In this document: one piece after another, positions 1-8,024 of the stretch | How the letters are laid out: the number at the start of each line of letters is the position of its first letter | Position numbering within the stretch: position 1 is the first letter of the stretch | DNA from: an uncultured Saprospiraceae bacterium | GTDB lineage: Bacteria > Bacteroidota > Bacteroidia > Chitinophagales > Saprospiraceae | Assembly (NCBI GenBank): GCA_905480595.1 | Contig: CAJQQY010000425.1 | Coordinates: 1 to 35,265, forward strand | Direction of reading: 5' to 3' | DNA length: 35,265 bases | Program-made: the position numbers and the translations under genes | The notes under the pieces: model-generated | Seen by the model: only the letters and a program-made list of their open reading frames with translations | Databases searched by the model: none | What the model was told of the DNA's origin: nothing

Positions 1-1
1 T

Positions 2-160
2 GAATTTGGAGTAGCTTATTATCACCGAGCATTTGCACATGAAACGAAAGGAGATATTGAAGCAGCAAAAGCAGATTATGAACGTATTTTAAAATTCAAT
101 CCTGATTATGTGAATGCTAAAAAAGGATTGGAAAGAATTGCTCAAGCGGCGAATAATTAA
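2..160 (+). CDS. TPR-repeat protein, C-terminal end (partial)
   Basis: The window opens inside a reading frame that runs without a stop to TAA at 158-160, giving the last 52 residues. They form a helix-turn-helix pair typical of a tetratricopeptide repeat: YYHRAFAHETKGDIEAAKAD followed by YERILKFNPDYVNAKKGL, with the usual Gly/Ala/Tyr/Pro spacing (A-x-x-DYERxLxxNPxY). TPR proteins are scaffolds for protein contacts, and the specific role cannot be read from this fragment. The start and any signal peptide lie upstream of the window. The next gene begins 69 bases downstream on the same strand, beyond an imperfect inverted repeat. Confidence 0.75.
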   Translation, partial: EFGVAYYHRAFAHETKGDIEAAKADYERILKFNPDYVNAKKGLERIAQAANN

Positions 161-168
161 AAATCAGA

Positions 169-211
169 TCTTAGCCGTGATACTGTTTTAAACGGTAACA
201 CGACTCGGCTC
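169..211. repeat. Imperfect inverted repeat after TPR gene
   Basis: Arms AGCCG...TGATACTGTT and AACGGTAACACGA...CGGCT can fold into a bulged hairpin between the TPR gene and the redoxin gene. There is no T tract, so it is not a convincing terminator. It resembles the other palindromic intergenic elements in this window only in placement. Confidence 0.3.
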
Positions 212-228
212 AGATAAAAATAAAAAAC

Positions 229-879
229 ATGAAAAATTTATTTTCCTTTTTTGCATTTGTTTTCACAATAGCTTTGTGTAGTTGCGCAGATAAAAATGCT
301 TCTACTTCAGATGTTGTCCCACAAATAGTTGAAGCCTCTGTTAACCCAACAAATAATATTCAACGAGATACCAATCCTCCTCGAAGAAGAAGTAATTTCA
401 TCGTCAGTACTGCTCGGCCAGAAAATGAAATCAACAATAAATTCCCTTTCGATATTTCCATGACGAATGCGAAAAAAGAAGTTTTTAATTCTGAAAAATC
501 ATTGGCGAATAACGGAAAACCAACTGTTGTTCTTTTTTGGTTGACGACTTGTTATCCTTGTCGAATGGAAATGAATGCGATAAAAGAAGTATATCCTGAT
601 TGGAAAAAAGAAGTCGATTTTAATCTAGTCGCTATTTCTACTGATTTCAAAAAAAATTATGACAATTTTATCAAACGAGTAGAAAAAGAACAATGGCCTT
701 GGAAAACATTCCATGATACCAATCGAGAATTCAGACTAGTGATGCCAGGCAAATTAAACGGCCTTCCGCAGACTTTTATCTTTGACAAAAATGGAGAAAT
801 TGCTTACCACAAAAGAAAGTATATTACAGGTGATGAAAAGAAATTATTTGAAAAAGTAAAAGAGCTTGCTGCAATGTAA
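229..879 (+). CDS. TlpA-like thioredoxin-fold lipoprotein
   Basis: 216-residue exported redoxin. Residues 1-19 form a hydrophobic signal ending in LCSC, so Cys19 is the likely lipidated residue. A Ser/Pro/Asn-rich linker to about residue 75 separates the anchor from a thioredoxin-like domain (about 76-216). The active site is C108-Y-P-C111 in LTTCYPCRMEM, and GLPQTFIFDKNG supplies the expected cis-Pro loop and the central strand pair. Proteins of the TlpA/ResA (AhpC-TSA/Redoxin) group reduce disulfides or help c-type cytochrome maturation in the periplasm. Here the exact partner is unknown because no cytochrome biogenesis genes are adjacent. A strong terminator follows at 920-959, so it is probably the last gene of its unit. 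Confidence 0.82.
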   Translation: MKNLFSFFAFVFTIALCSCADKNASTSDVVPQIVEASVNPTNNIQRDTNPPRRRSNFIVSTARPENEINNKFPFDISMTNAKKEVFNSEKSLANNGKPTVVLFWLTTCYPCRMEMNAIKEVYPDWKKEVDFNLVAISTDFKKNYDNFIKRVEKEQWPWKTFHDTNREFRLVMPGKLNGLPQTFIFDKNGEIAYHKRKYITGDEKKLFEKVKELAAM

Positions 880-919
880 AACGGAAATTATTCTCGCGGA
901 CATTATTAAAAGACTTTTC

Positions 920-959
920 AAAAAGAGGACAGAAATCATCTTATTTCTGTCCTCTTTTT
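920..959 (+). terminator. Rho-independent terminator after TlpA-like gene
   Basis: A perfect 16-bp stem (921-936 with 943-958, core GAGGACAGAAAT / ATTTCTGTCCTC) with a 6-nt loop ends in a T run. It lies 40 bases after the stop of the redoxin gene. Confidence 0.85.
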
Positions 960-1037
960 AATTTATTTTTTCTAACTTTCAACTACCGAATTTTAAGTAT
1001 TTTTTTCAACACAAATATATTTTCGTGCGTAAAATAT

Positions 1038-1080
1038 AAAACGCGTCAGCCTTATTTAAAATCGGTTGCCGCGTTTTTTT
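1038..1080 (+). terminator. Terminator-like hairpin in dodecin leader
   Basis: Arms AAAACGCG (1038-1045) and CGCGTTTT (1070-1077) pair. After one mismatch the stem continues CAGCC (1047-1051) with GGTTG (1064-1068). A run of seven T follows immediately. The structure has the form of an intrinsic terminator but sits 55 bases before the dodecin start and after another terminator at 920-959. It either ends a short untranslated transcript or acts as an attenuator for dodecin. Confidence 0.6.
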
Positions 1081-1134
1081 ATACTCATACATAAGTAATT
1101 ATTATTTTTTAACACCTTAAAAATTAACAGAACT

Positions 1135-1335
1135 ATGGCAATTATGAAAGTAATCGAGATCTTATCAGACTCCAAAAAAAGTTGGGAAGATGCAACCGCA
1201 AGAGGCGTTGCAAGAGCAGGTAAAAATGTAAAAAACATTAAATCTGCTTACGTTCAAAGTCAAAGCGTAGTTGTAAAGAAAAACAAAGTTTCAGCTTACC
1301 GAGTAAACTTGAAAATCACTTTTGAAGTGACCTAA
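1135..1335 (+). CDS. Dodecin family flavin-binding protein
   Basis: 66-residue protein matching the whole dodecin fold: a beta strand (VIEILSDSKKSWEDA), one helix (ATARGVARAGKNVKNI) and two strands (SAYVQSQSVVV, AYRVNLKITFEV). The SxxSWEDA motif, the VxxxxxKxxxYRVxLKxxFE ending and the length are characteristic. Dodecins assemble into hollow 12-mers that bind and store flavins (riboflavin, FMN or FAD) in the cytoplasm and quench their photochemistry. Met1 or Met4 could be the start; Met4 aligns better with typical dodecin N termini. The gene stands alone, with terminator-like hairpins before (1038-1080) and after (1346-1377). No flavin genes are nearby. Confidence 0.9.
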   Translation: MAIMKVIEILSDSKKSWEDATARGVARAGKNVKNIKSAYVQSQSVVVKKNKVSAYRVNLKITFEVT

Positions 1336-1345
1336 CCTAATCAAA

Positions 1346-1380
1346 AAAGGTGATGAGTTTTTCAACTCATCACCTTTCCT
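1346..1380. terminator. Bidirectional terminator between dodecin and pirin
   Basis: A perfect 14-bp stem AAAGGTGATGAGTT / AACTCATCACCTTT (1346-1359, 1364-1377) with loop TTTC lies between the convergent dodecin and pirin stops. A-rich sequence on one side and T-rich on the other let it serve both strands. Confidence 0.85.
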
Positions 1381-1381
1381 T

Positions 1382-2146
1382 TTATCTTCCCATCCTCGCT
1401 TGCATCATTTCAGCATAAGTCGGATAGTTTAATTTTTTATCCGACTCAACGACGAAAAGTCTTCCCTCTCTTTCTGCTTCAACTTTTATTTCATTGACAT
1501 CTTGAATTATCACAAAAGCATCTTGATCTGCTTTCTCTCCATTCAATTTCACCTCACCTTCCATCACATAGATAGAATATACTTTTTGTAAATCTGCGGA
1601 TTTCTCAAAACTCCCTTTTCCAAAACTCCATTCTGAAATATTCATTCCTGGAGCATCCATCGTAAGTGGTGCGCCGTCACCTGAATACATTTTTATCGAC
1701 ATCCCATTTTCGGTTTTTACTGGGAAATTCTCATGTCGATAGTCATCATAACTGGCAGGTTGTTGCATCGTTTTTTGTAAACTTGGATCTACCCAAATTT
1801 GAAACATCACAGAACCTTCTCCCATCTTCTCTGCATGACTAATTCCTTTTCCCGCACGAATAATTTGAGCATCTCCTTTATTTAAAGATTTCCAGTCATT
1901 TAATTGAGTATCGAAATGTTCGATTTTTCCATTCAAAACAAATGACATGATTTCAAATCCTTGATGTGGATGAAGGCCAATAGTACTTTCCACTTTTGCC
2001 TCAGCGTATGCCCAATAAAATAGATTGGAGTATGGTTTTGCTTCTCCTCCATCTTGTGGAAATCCGATTGGTTTATTTTCAATGATTTCACCGCCATTGA
2101 ATGCTCCGTAACCTTGATTTTCTTTTGAAATAACTTGAACTGACAT
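1382..2146 (-). CDS. Pirin family bicupin protein
   Basis: 254 residues with the two-cupin layout of pirins. The N-terminal cupin carries the metal site: GLHPHQGFEIMSFVLNGKIE gives the HxH pair and GKGISHAEKM the later His/Glu pair. The C-terminal cupin (about 150-250) lacks metal ligands, as usual. Bacterial pirins bind Fe or another metal; some act as quercetin dioxygenases or redox-responsive regulators, and the role here is not determinable. The gene is monocistronic: it ends at the shared terminator with dodecin, and a repeat-rich 390-bp gap separates its start from the thrS start. Confidence 0.88.
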   Translation of the reverse strand: MSVQVISKENQGYGAFNGGEIIENKPIGFPQDGGEAKPYSNLFYWAYAEAKVESTIGLHPHQGFEIMSFVLNGKIEHFDTQLNDWKSLNKGDAQIIRAGKGISHAEKMGEGSVMFQIWVDPSLQKTMQQPASYDDYRHENFPVKTENGMSIKMYSGDGAPLTMDAPGMNISEWSFGKGSFEKSADLQKVYSIYVMEGEVKLNGEKADQDAFVIIQDVNEIKVEAEREGRLFVVESDKKLNYPTYAEMMQARMGR

Positions 2147-2165
2147 AATTTTTAATTTTTAGTAC

Positions 2166-2269
2166 GAGGATCCTCCGAGTCGTTAACCGTCCAACGATTT
2201 TCCAAATAGTTGAAAAAATATGATTTGGAAAATCGTAAAACAGATTACGCCCCAAAGAGTCGTTTTACG
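2166..2269. repeat. Palindromic intergenic repeats (TTTGGAAAATCG family)
   Basis: The pirin-thrS gap holds a palindrome GAGGATCCTC (2166-2175), a 14-bp inverted repeat ACGATTTTCCAAAT / ATTTGGAAAATCGT (2194-2207, 2223-2236), and CGTAAAAC / GTTTTACG (2234-2241, 2262-2269). The 15-mer GATTTGGAAAATCGT recurs at 34811-34825. No coding potential is seen here. Confidence 0.7.
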
Positions 2270-2363
2270 AATACTTTACTAAATAGATGTATATACATGA
2301 ATTAACAACTTTAACGATAAATAGTTTTAAATAAAACTTTATTGAACCAGTTTTCCCACTTCT

Positions 2364-2393
2364 TTTGAATATTAGTAAAAACCGTTATTTTTG
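2364..2393 (+). promoter_or_regulatory. Bacteroidota-type promoter for thrS
   Basis: TTTG at 2364-2367, an 18-nt spacer, and TATTTTTG at 2386-2393 match the -33 TTG / -7 TAnnTTTG pattern of Bacteroidota. Transcription would start near 2400, leaving a leader of about 135 nt before thrS. Confidence 0.6.
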
Positions 2394-2459
2394 CGCTCTT
2401 TAAAAGAACTTTTCTAATAGATAATTCGTAAACAAAGACAAATATTTAACTAGATGTGA

Positions 2460-2523
2460 GATTTTGAGAAATGAGTATGGAGACTTTTAGCAAAAAAATA
2501 CCCAATACTCAAAATCCCAATAC
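2460..2523. repeat. Short repeats in thrS leader (CCCAATAC)
   Basis: CCCAATAC occurs twice (2501-2508, 2516-2523). CTCAAAATC (2508-2516) can pair with GATTTTGAG (2460-2468), and ATACTC (2505-2510) with GAGTAT (2473-2478). The two pairings overlap and are mutually exclusive. The block looks like a dispersed intergenic repeat but lies within the predicted thrS 5' leader. Confidence 0.5.
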
Positions 2524-2535
2524 AAAATTTTTACA

Positions 2536-4458
2536 ATGATTAAAATTACTCTTCCAGATGGCAGCGTTCGTGAATATGATTCAGCAGTTACTGCCATGCA
2601 AGTTGCACAATCCATCAGCGAAGGATTGGCGCGGAACGTTTTGTCCGCAAAAGTGAATGGCGAAGTGTGGGATTCCATGCGTCCAATTAATGAAGATTCG
2701 ACCGTGCAATTATTAACCTGGAATGACAAGGAAGGGAAAAAAACATTTTGGCACTCATCTGCGCATTTGATGGCGGAAGCTTTAGAAGCAGTTTATCCAG
2801 GAATAAAATTGGGAACTGGACCTGCGATCGAAAATGGATTTTACTATGATGTAGATCCAGGTGATAACAAAATATCTTCTGATGATTTTAAGAAAATCGA
2901 AGATAAAATGTTGGAATTGGCGCGTCAAAAAAATGAATATATCCGCCAAGATATTTCTAGAGCGGAAGCATTGAAATTTTTCCAAGACAAAGGTGATGAA
3001 TACAAAATTGAATTGATTGAAAAAAGAGGAGAAGATGAAGCTTTGACGCTTTATACTCAAGGAAACTTTGTGGATTTATGTCGTGGACCTCATATGCCGA
3101 ATACTTCAAAAATCAAAGCTGTCAAATTGATGAAAGTCGCAGGTGCTTACTGGCAAGGTGATGATACTCGAAATCAAATGACTCGGATTTACGGAATTTC
3201 TTTTCCAAAAAATAAAGAACTCACTCAGTATTTACACATGCTAGAGGAAGCGAAAAAACGTGATCACAGAAAGCTAGGTAAAGAAATGGAGTTATTTATG
3301 TTTTCTGAAAAAGTGGGTGCAGGGCTTCCAATTTGGTTGCCAAAAGGAACTGCTTTGCGAACTCGCTTGGAAGACTTTTTGAAAAAAGAACAAATCAAAA
3401 GAGGTTACCAACCTGTGATTACTCCACACATCGGAAAGAAAGATTTATATGTGACTTCAGGTCATTATGAAAAATATGGGGAAGATAGTTTTCAACCAAT
3501 TCACACTCCAAAAGATGGAGAAGAGTTTTTATTAAAACCGATGAACTGCCCTCACCATTGCGAAGTATTTGGAGTGCGTCCAAGGTCTTACAAAGAGTTG
3601 CCATTGCGAATTGCAGAGTTCGGAACAGTTTACCGATATGAGCAAACTGGTGAATTGCATGGATTGACTCGGGTTCGAGGATTTACTCAAGATGATGCAC
3701 ATTTATTTTGTACGCCTGATCAGTTGAAAACTGAATTTTTAGATGTATTAGATTTGACGATGCATGTTTTAAAGAAATTTAGTTTTGATAATGTAACTGC
3801 TCAAATTTCATTACGTGATCCAAATAACAAAGAGAAATATATTGGCTCTGATGAAAATTGGGACAAGGCAGAACGTGCGATTATCGAAGCGACTCAAGAA
3901 GTTGGTTTGGAAACAGTTACTGAATTAGGCGAAGCTGCTTTCTATGGACCAAAGTTGGACTTTATGGTAAAAGATGCTTTGGGTAGAAGTTGGCAGTTGG
4001 GAACAATCCAAGTGGATTACAATTTGCCTGAGCGATTCGAATTAGAATATGTTGGAGCTGACAATGAGAAGCACCGACCTGTGATGATTCACCGAGCACC
4101 TTTCGGAAGTATGGAAAGATTTATGGGAGTTTTGATTGAGCATTGTGGTGGTAAATTTCCATTGTGGTTGGCACCTGAGCAGTTTGCCATTTTGCCCTTG
4201 AGTGATAAATATAATGAGTATGCTTACAAAGTACAAGATGCTTTGGCGGTTCATGATATTAGAGGAATCATTGATACTCGAACGGAATCAATTGGCAAAA
4301 AAATCCGAGACAATGAGGTGAAGAAAATTCCTTTTATGTTGATCGTTGGAGAGAAAGAAGAAGAAGCAGGAACAGTTGGTGTGCGGAAGCAAGGGGAAGG
4401 AGATGTTGGGGAAATGTCGATGGATGATTTTGTGAAATATTTTACGGAGCAATTGTAG
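2536..4458 (+). CDS. thrS: Threonine--tRNA ligase
   Basis: 640-residue class II aminoacyl-tRNA synthetase that charges tRNA-Thr. Domains in order: TGS (about 1-62), the second N-terminal editing domain with [11 protein letters not shown] (HxxxH) and CRGPHMP, the catalytic core (about 245-540), and the C-terminal HGTP anticodon-binding domain. Visible signatures are [10 protein letters not shown] (zinc-site Cys), motif 2 ([20 protein letters not shown]), and motif 3 ([18 protein letters not shown]). The length is typical and no damage is seen. The ATG at 2536 starts directly at the TGS domain. Transcription is probably from 2364-2393 and ends at 4483-4525. The usual partner infC is not next to it; an insertion sequence follows instead. 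Confidence 0.97.
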   Translation: MIKITLPDGSVREYDSAVTAMQVAQSISEGLARNVLSAKVNGEVWDSMRPINEDSTVQLLTWNDKEGKKTFWHSSAHLMAEALEAVYPGIKLGTGPAIENGFYYDVDPGDNKISSDDFKKIEDKMLELARQKNEYIRQDISRAEALKFFQDKGDEYKIELIEKRGEDEALTLYTQGNFVDLCRGPHMPNTSKIKAVKLMKVAGAYWQGDDTRNQMTRIYGISFPKNKELTQYLHMLEEAKKRDHRKLGKEMELFMFSEKVGAGLPIWLPKGTALRTRLEDFLKKEQIKRGYQPVITPHIGKKDLYVTSGHYEKYGEDSFQPIHTPKDGEEFLLKPMNCPHHCEVFGVRPRSYKELPLRIAEFGTVYRYEQTGELHGLTRVRGFTQDDAHLFCTPDQLKTEFLDVLDLTMHVLKKFSFDNVTAQISLRDPNNKEKYIGSDENWDKAERAIIEATQEVGLETVTELGEAAFYGPKLDFMVKDALGRSWQLGTIQVDYNLPERFELEYVGADNEKHRPVMIHRAPFGSMERFMGVLIEHCGGKFPLWLAPEQFAILPLSDKYNEYAYKVQDALAVHDIRGIIDTRTESIGKKIRDNEVKKIPFMLIVGEKEEEAGTVGVRKQGEGDVGEMSMDDFVKYFTEQL

Positions 4459-4482
4459 TTCGTAATTTTTGATAAAAGAATT

Positions 4483-4525
4483 AATAGGCGTGTAAAATAA
4501 TTTTTGCACGCCTATTTTTTTTTTG
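4483..4525 (+). terminator. Terminator after thrS
   Basis: A 15-bp stem AATAGGCGTGTAAAA / TTTTGCACGCCTATT (one T-G wobble; 4483-4497 with 4502-4516) is followed by a long T run. It lies 25 bases after the thrS stop and before the insertion sequence. Confidence 0.88.
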
Positions 4526-4544
4526 AAAAAGTTAGCTAACAATC

Positions 4545-4570
4545 GGGACTAGCCCACAAAGTGTGTCAAA
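4545..4570 (+). repeat. Left terminal inverted repeat of the IS
   Basis: 26 bp beginning GGGACTAGCCC and ending AAAGTGTGTCAAA. It matches the reverse complement of 5866-5891 at 24 of 26 positions. Confidence 0.9.
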
Positions 4571-4612
4571 GTAAATTTTTAAATAATTTCTTAAATTTAA
4601 AAAAGCTTAGAC

Positions 4613-5863
4613 ATGAAAAAGCAAAAGAACCCAAGATTATCAGATTTGATAAAAGATGAAAAGTTACGAACTCAAATCGAAGAAGCCCTATATTCAGACA
4701 AGCCAATATTAGGTCCAGATGGAGGCATATTTACGGACTTACTTCAAGCCATGGTAAATGCAAGTTTAGAAGGAGAATTAGACCACCATTTGTCAGAAGA
4801 AAAAAAGTCAAAAAATGCTAATCGTAGGAATGGGCATATTGAAAAAACAGTAAAATCCTTAGGCGGAGAATTAAAAATAAAAACTCCCCGAGATCGGACA
4901 AGTAGTTTTGATCCAAAGTTAATCGGCAAGCGAGAAAAAGAATTAAAGGGAGGTTTAGAAAATGTAATATTAACTTTATATGCTCAAGGTAATTCCAACG
5001 AAGACATCTATCGCATGCTTCAAAAGATGTATGGAATTGATTATTCTACTTCCGCCATTAGTAGAATAACAGATCGAGTTTGGCCAGAGATTATGACATG
5101 GCAACAACGGCCATTGAAATCTTGTTATGCTATATTATATTTAGATGGGATTTTCTTTAGAATACAAGAAGATGGTCGTTTCCAAGAGCGAACATTATAC
5201 TCTGTATATGGAGTTGATGTTGAAGGAAATAGGGATGTACTGGGTCTATATTTAGAAAAAAGAGAAAGTGCTCAGCAATGGATGTTAGTGCTAGAAGATT
5301 TAAAAAGAAGAGGCTTAGAAGATGTATTTTTTGTATGTATTGATGGTCTTCCAGGTTTTAAAAAAGCGATTCATAGTGCTTTTCCTCAAGCAATTATTCA
5401 GCGCTGTATAGTTCATAAAATACGAAATTCAGTTAGGTTTGTAGGTGATAAAGATTATCGTCCATTGTGTAAAGATCTACGAAAAGTTTATCAGTCTGCG
5501 AATCGAGAACAAGCAGTTTTAGCCTTAGAAGATTTTGAAAAAAAATGGGGAGAAAGAGGCGAAAGAATTGCTGAACTTTGGCGAAAAGATTGGGATGATT
5601 TGATGGCTTTCATGGATTATTCCGAAGGTTTAAGGAGAATGATTTACACGACCAATCCGGTGGAAAATTTACATCGAATTATTCGAAAAGTAGTCAAAAG
5701 TAAAGGAGCTTGGATTAGTCAAAGAGCCTTAACCAAACAGCTATTTTTAGCCTTGATGCAAAACGAAAAATCGTGGAAACGAAAGGCCTTTAAATGGAAA
5801 GCCATTCAAGAAAATTTAGGTCTTATGTTTGGTGACCGTTTTCTTAAATGGCTTGATAAATAA
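4613..5863 (+). CDS. IS256 family transposase
   Basis: 416-residue DDE transposase of the Transposase_mut (IS256) family, full length for the group. Recognisable blocks are the N-terminal GPDGGIFTDLLQAMVNASLE, the RRNGHIEKT segment before TPRDR, the first catalytic Asp in YLDGIFF, the second Asp in CIDGLPGFKKAI followed by QRCIVHKIRNS, and the catalytic Glu in TTNPVENLHR. It cuts and moves the surrounding element. No frameshift or internal stop is present, so it is probably active or recently active. It lies entirely inside the inverted repeats, 42 bp from the left end and 2 bp from the right. Confidence 0.96.
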   Translation: MKKQKNPRLSDLIKDEKLRTQIEEALYSDKPILGPDGGIFTDLLQAMVNASLEGELDHHLSEEKKSKNANRRNGHIEKTVKSLGGELKIKTPRDRTSSFDPKLIGKREKELKGGLENVILTLYAQGNSNEDIYRMLQKMYGIDYSTSAISRITDRVWPEIMTWQQRPLKSCYAILYLDGIFFRIQEDGRFQERTLYSVYGVDVEGNRDVLGLYLEKRESAQQWMLVLEDLKRRGLEDVFFVCIDGLPGFKKAIHSAFPQAIIQRCIVHKIRNSVRFVGDKDYRPLCKDLRKVYQSANREQAVLALEDFEKKWGERGERIAELWRKDWDDLMAFMDYSEGLRRMIYTTNPVENLHRIIRKVVKSKGAWISQRALTKQLFLALMQNEKSWKRKAFKWKAIQENLGLMFGDRFLKWLDK

Positions 5864-5865
5864 TT

Positions 5866-5891
5866 TTTGACACACTTTAGGGGCTAGTCCC
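5866..5891 (-). repeat. Right terminal inverted repeat of the IS
   Basis: 26 bp ending GGGGCTAGTCCC, the inverted partner of 4545-4570. It starts two bases after the transposase stop codon. Confidence 0.9.
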
Positions 5892-5991
5892 AGCATTTTT
5901 TTCGCCGTGCCCAACCCGCCCCACTTCTCACAGACCAATACTCAGTAAATACTTCTCAGAGTATTTTTCACAGAGAATCATTTTATTAAAG

Positions 5992-6795
5992 TTAACTTGA
6001 AACCTTATCCATCAATTTAGCTACTCTTTCATATTCTACTTCTTTTTTCCAATCCCCATCTTTCTTAAAATATGACCCAACTATCAACGCATCCGCTACC
6101 TTTAAATATTTTTTTACATTTTTTAAAGTAACTCCTGAGCCAACCATAACTGGAATTTCACAAGCCGTTTTCACAGATTTAATTTCTTTCAAATCCGCTG
6201 CTACTCCAGTCGAACTTCCCGTAATAATTAATCCATCACTTCGAAAATATTCCGCAGCTTTTGCTGTCTCCACCAAATTAACATCAGCCGTCACCACATG
6301 TGAACTATGTTTTTTCTTAATATCATTAAAAACCAAAACATCCTCCGCATCAATCATTTTGCGATAACGCAACAAAGTCCCTGCATCTGAATTCATCCAG
6401 CCTTCATCAGCAATATGCCCAAAAACAAATCCTTCAGCACGCACATAATCTAATCCCGCAGCCTTCGCCACAGCCAACGCAGATTCATTTGCACCAGCCA
6501 AAACTTGCACTCCACATGGCAACGAAATTTCTTTTTTAATTTCTTTGGCAATAACACTCATCGCAGCGGTAATTTCTGGTCCAACTTCGCGATTTAGATA
6601 TGGAACATCATGCATATTTTCAATCATCAATCCATTTACCCCTGCCAATTGATAAACCGCTGCATCAGTCAATGCCATGTCGATAATTTGATCCATTTCA
6701 AATTTACTCGCAGGTGTCCCTGGCAGAGCTTGCAGATGGATCATTCCAATAATTGAATGTTTTTTAGGGAAAATATCTTTAAACTGTCTTTTCAT
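5992..6795 (-). CDS. BtpA/SgcQ family TIM-barrel protein
   Basis: 267 residues matching the BtpA (SgcQ) family over their full length: SIIGMIHLQALPGTP near the N terminus, GVNGLMIENMHDVPY, LPCGVQVLAGANESAL, DYVRAEGFVFGHIADEGW, SSHVVTADVNLVETAKAAEY, LIITGSSTG, and PVMVGSGVTLKNV with ADALIVGSYFKKDG at the end. The alternating strand-helix pattern and C-terminal glycine loops suggest a phosphate-binding TIM barrel. Cyanobacterial BtpA stabilises photosystem I, but the wider family has no settled activity and is probably enzymatic on a sugar phosphate. It is divergent from psuG with a 140-bp shared gap, which suggests a link to pseudouridine breakdown (inference). Confidence 0.87.
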   Translation of the reverse strand: MKRQFKDIFPKKHSIIGMIHLQALPGTPASKFEMDQIIDMALTDAAVYQLAGVNGLMIENMHDVPYLNREVGPEITAAMSVIAKEIKKEISLPCGVQVLAGANESALAVAKAAGLDYVRAEGFVFGHIADEGWMNSDAGTLLRYRKMIDAEDVLVFNDIKKKHSSHVVTADVNLVETAKAAEYFRSDGLIITGSSTGVAADLKEIKSVKTACEIPVMVGSGVTLKNVKKYLKVADALIVGSYFKKDGDWKKEVEYERVAKLMDKVSS

Positions 6796-6935
6796 TTTAT
6801 AACTTTACAAACCACATTCAAAAATCATTTCCAAAAGGATCTCGTTTCTGAACGAAGTAATTTTCAATCAAAATTTCAAATACAAAACTAAGAATATTCA
6901 ACTAAATCAAATTTTCAAATAGTCTAACTTCTTAA

Positions 6936-7871
6936 ATGCTAAATCATTACTTAAAAATATCTCCTGAAGTAAGCGAAGCTTTGACTCAAAGGAAACCTGT
7001 CGTTGCGCTAGAAAGTACTATTATCGCCCACGGGATGCCTTATCCTAAAAATGTCGAAACTGCTCTTGCCGTAGAAAATATAGTTAGAAAAAATGGAGCT
7101 ACCCCTGCCACTATTGCCATCATTGATGGAAAATTATGCACAGGACTTTCCGAAAAAGAAATTCGACACCTTGGAAAATTAGGACAAAAAGTAGTGAAGG
7201 TCAGCCGTCGAGATATCCCTTTTATTTTATCAAAAGGAATCACAGGAGCAACTACTGTTGCCTCAACCATGATTATAGCTTCGATAGCAAAAATTCCAAT
7301 TTTTGCTACAGGTGGAATTGGTGGAGTTCATCGAGGTGCAGAAAGTTCGATGGATGTTTCTGCTGATTTGCAAGAGCTTGCAAATACAAGTGTAGCGGTT
7401 GTGAGTGCTGGAGCAAAAGCAATTTTAGATTTAAAATTAACACTTGAATATTTAGAAACATTTGGAGTTCCTGTTGTTGGATTTAAAACAGATGAATTCC
7501 CTGCATTCTATTCTCGTACGAGTGGACTTGGCGTGGATTATCGAATTGATAAAGTTGATGAACTAGCACACATCCTTTTCACAAAATGGAATCTAGGAAT
7601 GAAAGGTGGTGTTTTGATAGCAAATCCAATTTTGAAAAAAGATCAGATGAAATTTAATTCAATCAATCAAGCGATTGACGAAGCTATATTAATCGCAGAG
7701 AAGAAAGGAATTAAAGGAAAAAAGATCACTCCGTTTTTATTAGAAAAAATTGGAAAACTAACCGAGGGAAAAAGCTTAGATGCGAACATTCAGTTGGTTT
7801 ATAATAATGCAAAATTAGCAGCCAAAATTGCAGTTGCTTTCGCGAAGGAAAGAAAAAAGTATAACTTTTGA
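6936..7871 (+). CDS. psuG: Pseudouridine-5'-phosphate glycosidase
   Basis: 311-residue enzyme that reversibly splits pseudouridine 5'-phosphate into uracil and ribose 5-phosphate. Family signatures are all present: VVALESTIIAHGMPYP with the conserved Glu26, KVSRRDIPFILSKGITGATTV, FATGGIGGVHRGAE with the following MDVSADL Asp, VVSAGAKAILDLKLTLEYLE with the Schiff-base Lys, GFKTDEFPAFY, and SLDANIQLVYNNAKLA at the C terminus. Length is typical. No psuK kinase is in the window, so supply of the substrate must come from elsewhere. The gene is read away from a BtpA-family gene. Confidence 0.95.
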   Translation: MLNHYLKISPEVSEALTQRKPVVALESTIIAHGMPYPKNVETALAVENIVRKNGATPATIAIIDGKLCTGLSEKEIRHLGKLGQKVVKVSRRDIPFILSKGITGATTVASTMIIASIAKIPIFATGGIGGVHRGAESSMDVSADLQELANTSVAVVSAGAKAILDLKLTLEYLETFGVPVVGFKTDEFPAFYSRTSGLGVDYRIDKVDELAHILFTKWNLGMKGGVLIANPILKKDQMKFNSINQAIDEAILIAEKKGIKGKKITPFLLEKIGKLTEGKSLDANIQLVYNNAKLAAKIAVAFAKERKKYNF

Positions 7872-7950
7872 TTTTGTCCCAACAAAGACTTTTTCCTAAA
7901 GTCCTTAAATCTATCTCTTGAAAACTTTGTTATTTTTCCACACAATGAAA

Positions 7951-8009
7951 GATGGATTTCCAAATCCGTCTACATTATAAAACTCAGGCAGATTTAGAAA
8001 TCCGTCCTG
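7951..8009. repeat. Two imperfect palindromes upstream of hydrolase-OsmC gene
   Basis: GATGGATTTCCAAATCCGTC (7951-7970) and a related palindrome at 7985-8009 with core CAGATTTAGAAATCCGTC share AAATCCGTC. They resemble the TTTGGAAA-core palindromes at 2194-2236 and 34751-34830, but with different stem bases. Confidence 0.55.
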
Positions 8010-8024
8010 CAAACACCTGAATTC

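Larger units (their letters stand above)
4545..5891 (+). mobile_element. IS256-family insertion sequence, 1347 bp
   Basis: Terminal inverted repeats of 26 bp bound a single full-length transposase gene: 4545-4570 and 5866-5891, beginning GGGACTAGCCC and differing at 2 positions. Size and architecture fit IS256 elements. The 8 bp flanking each side (TAACAATC and AGCATTTT) do not match, so the expected 8-9 bp target duplication is missing. The element may therefore mark an old insertion or a rearrangement between copies. Confidence 0.9.

Noticed and set aside
2487-2729. 80-codon minus-strand frame across the thrS start
   Set aside because: It overlaps thrS and its end derives from the CCCAATAC repeat; no family match.
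5892-5991. GC-richer stretch and repeated AATACT words right of the IS
   Set aside because: No frame, no duplication of the IS ends and no stable hairpin could be supported.
7136-7366. Open frame of 76 codons inside psuG on the same strand
   Set aside because: It is a shadow frame with an unnatural composition, and psuG is clearly coding in another frame.
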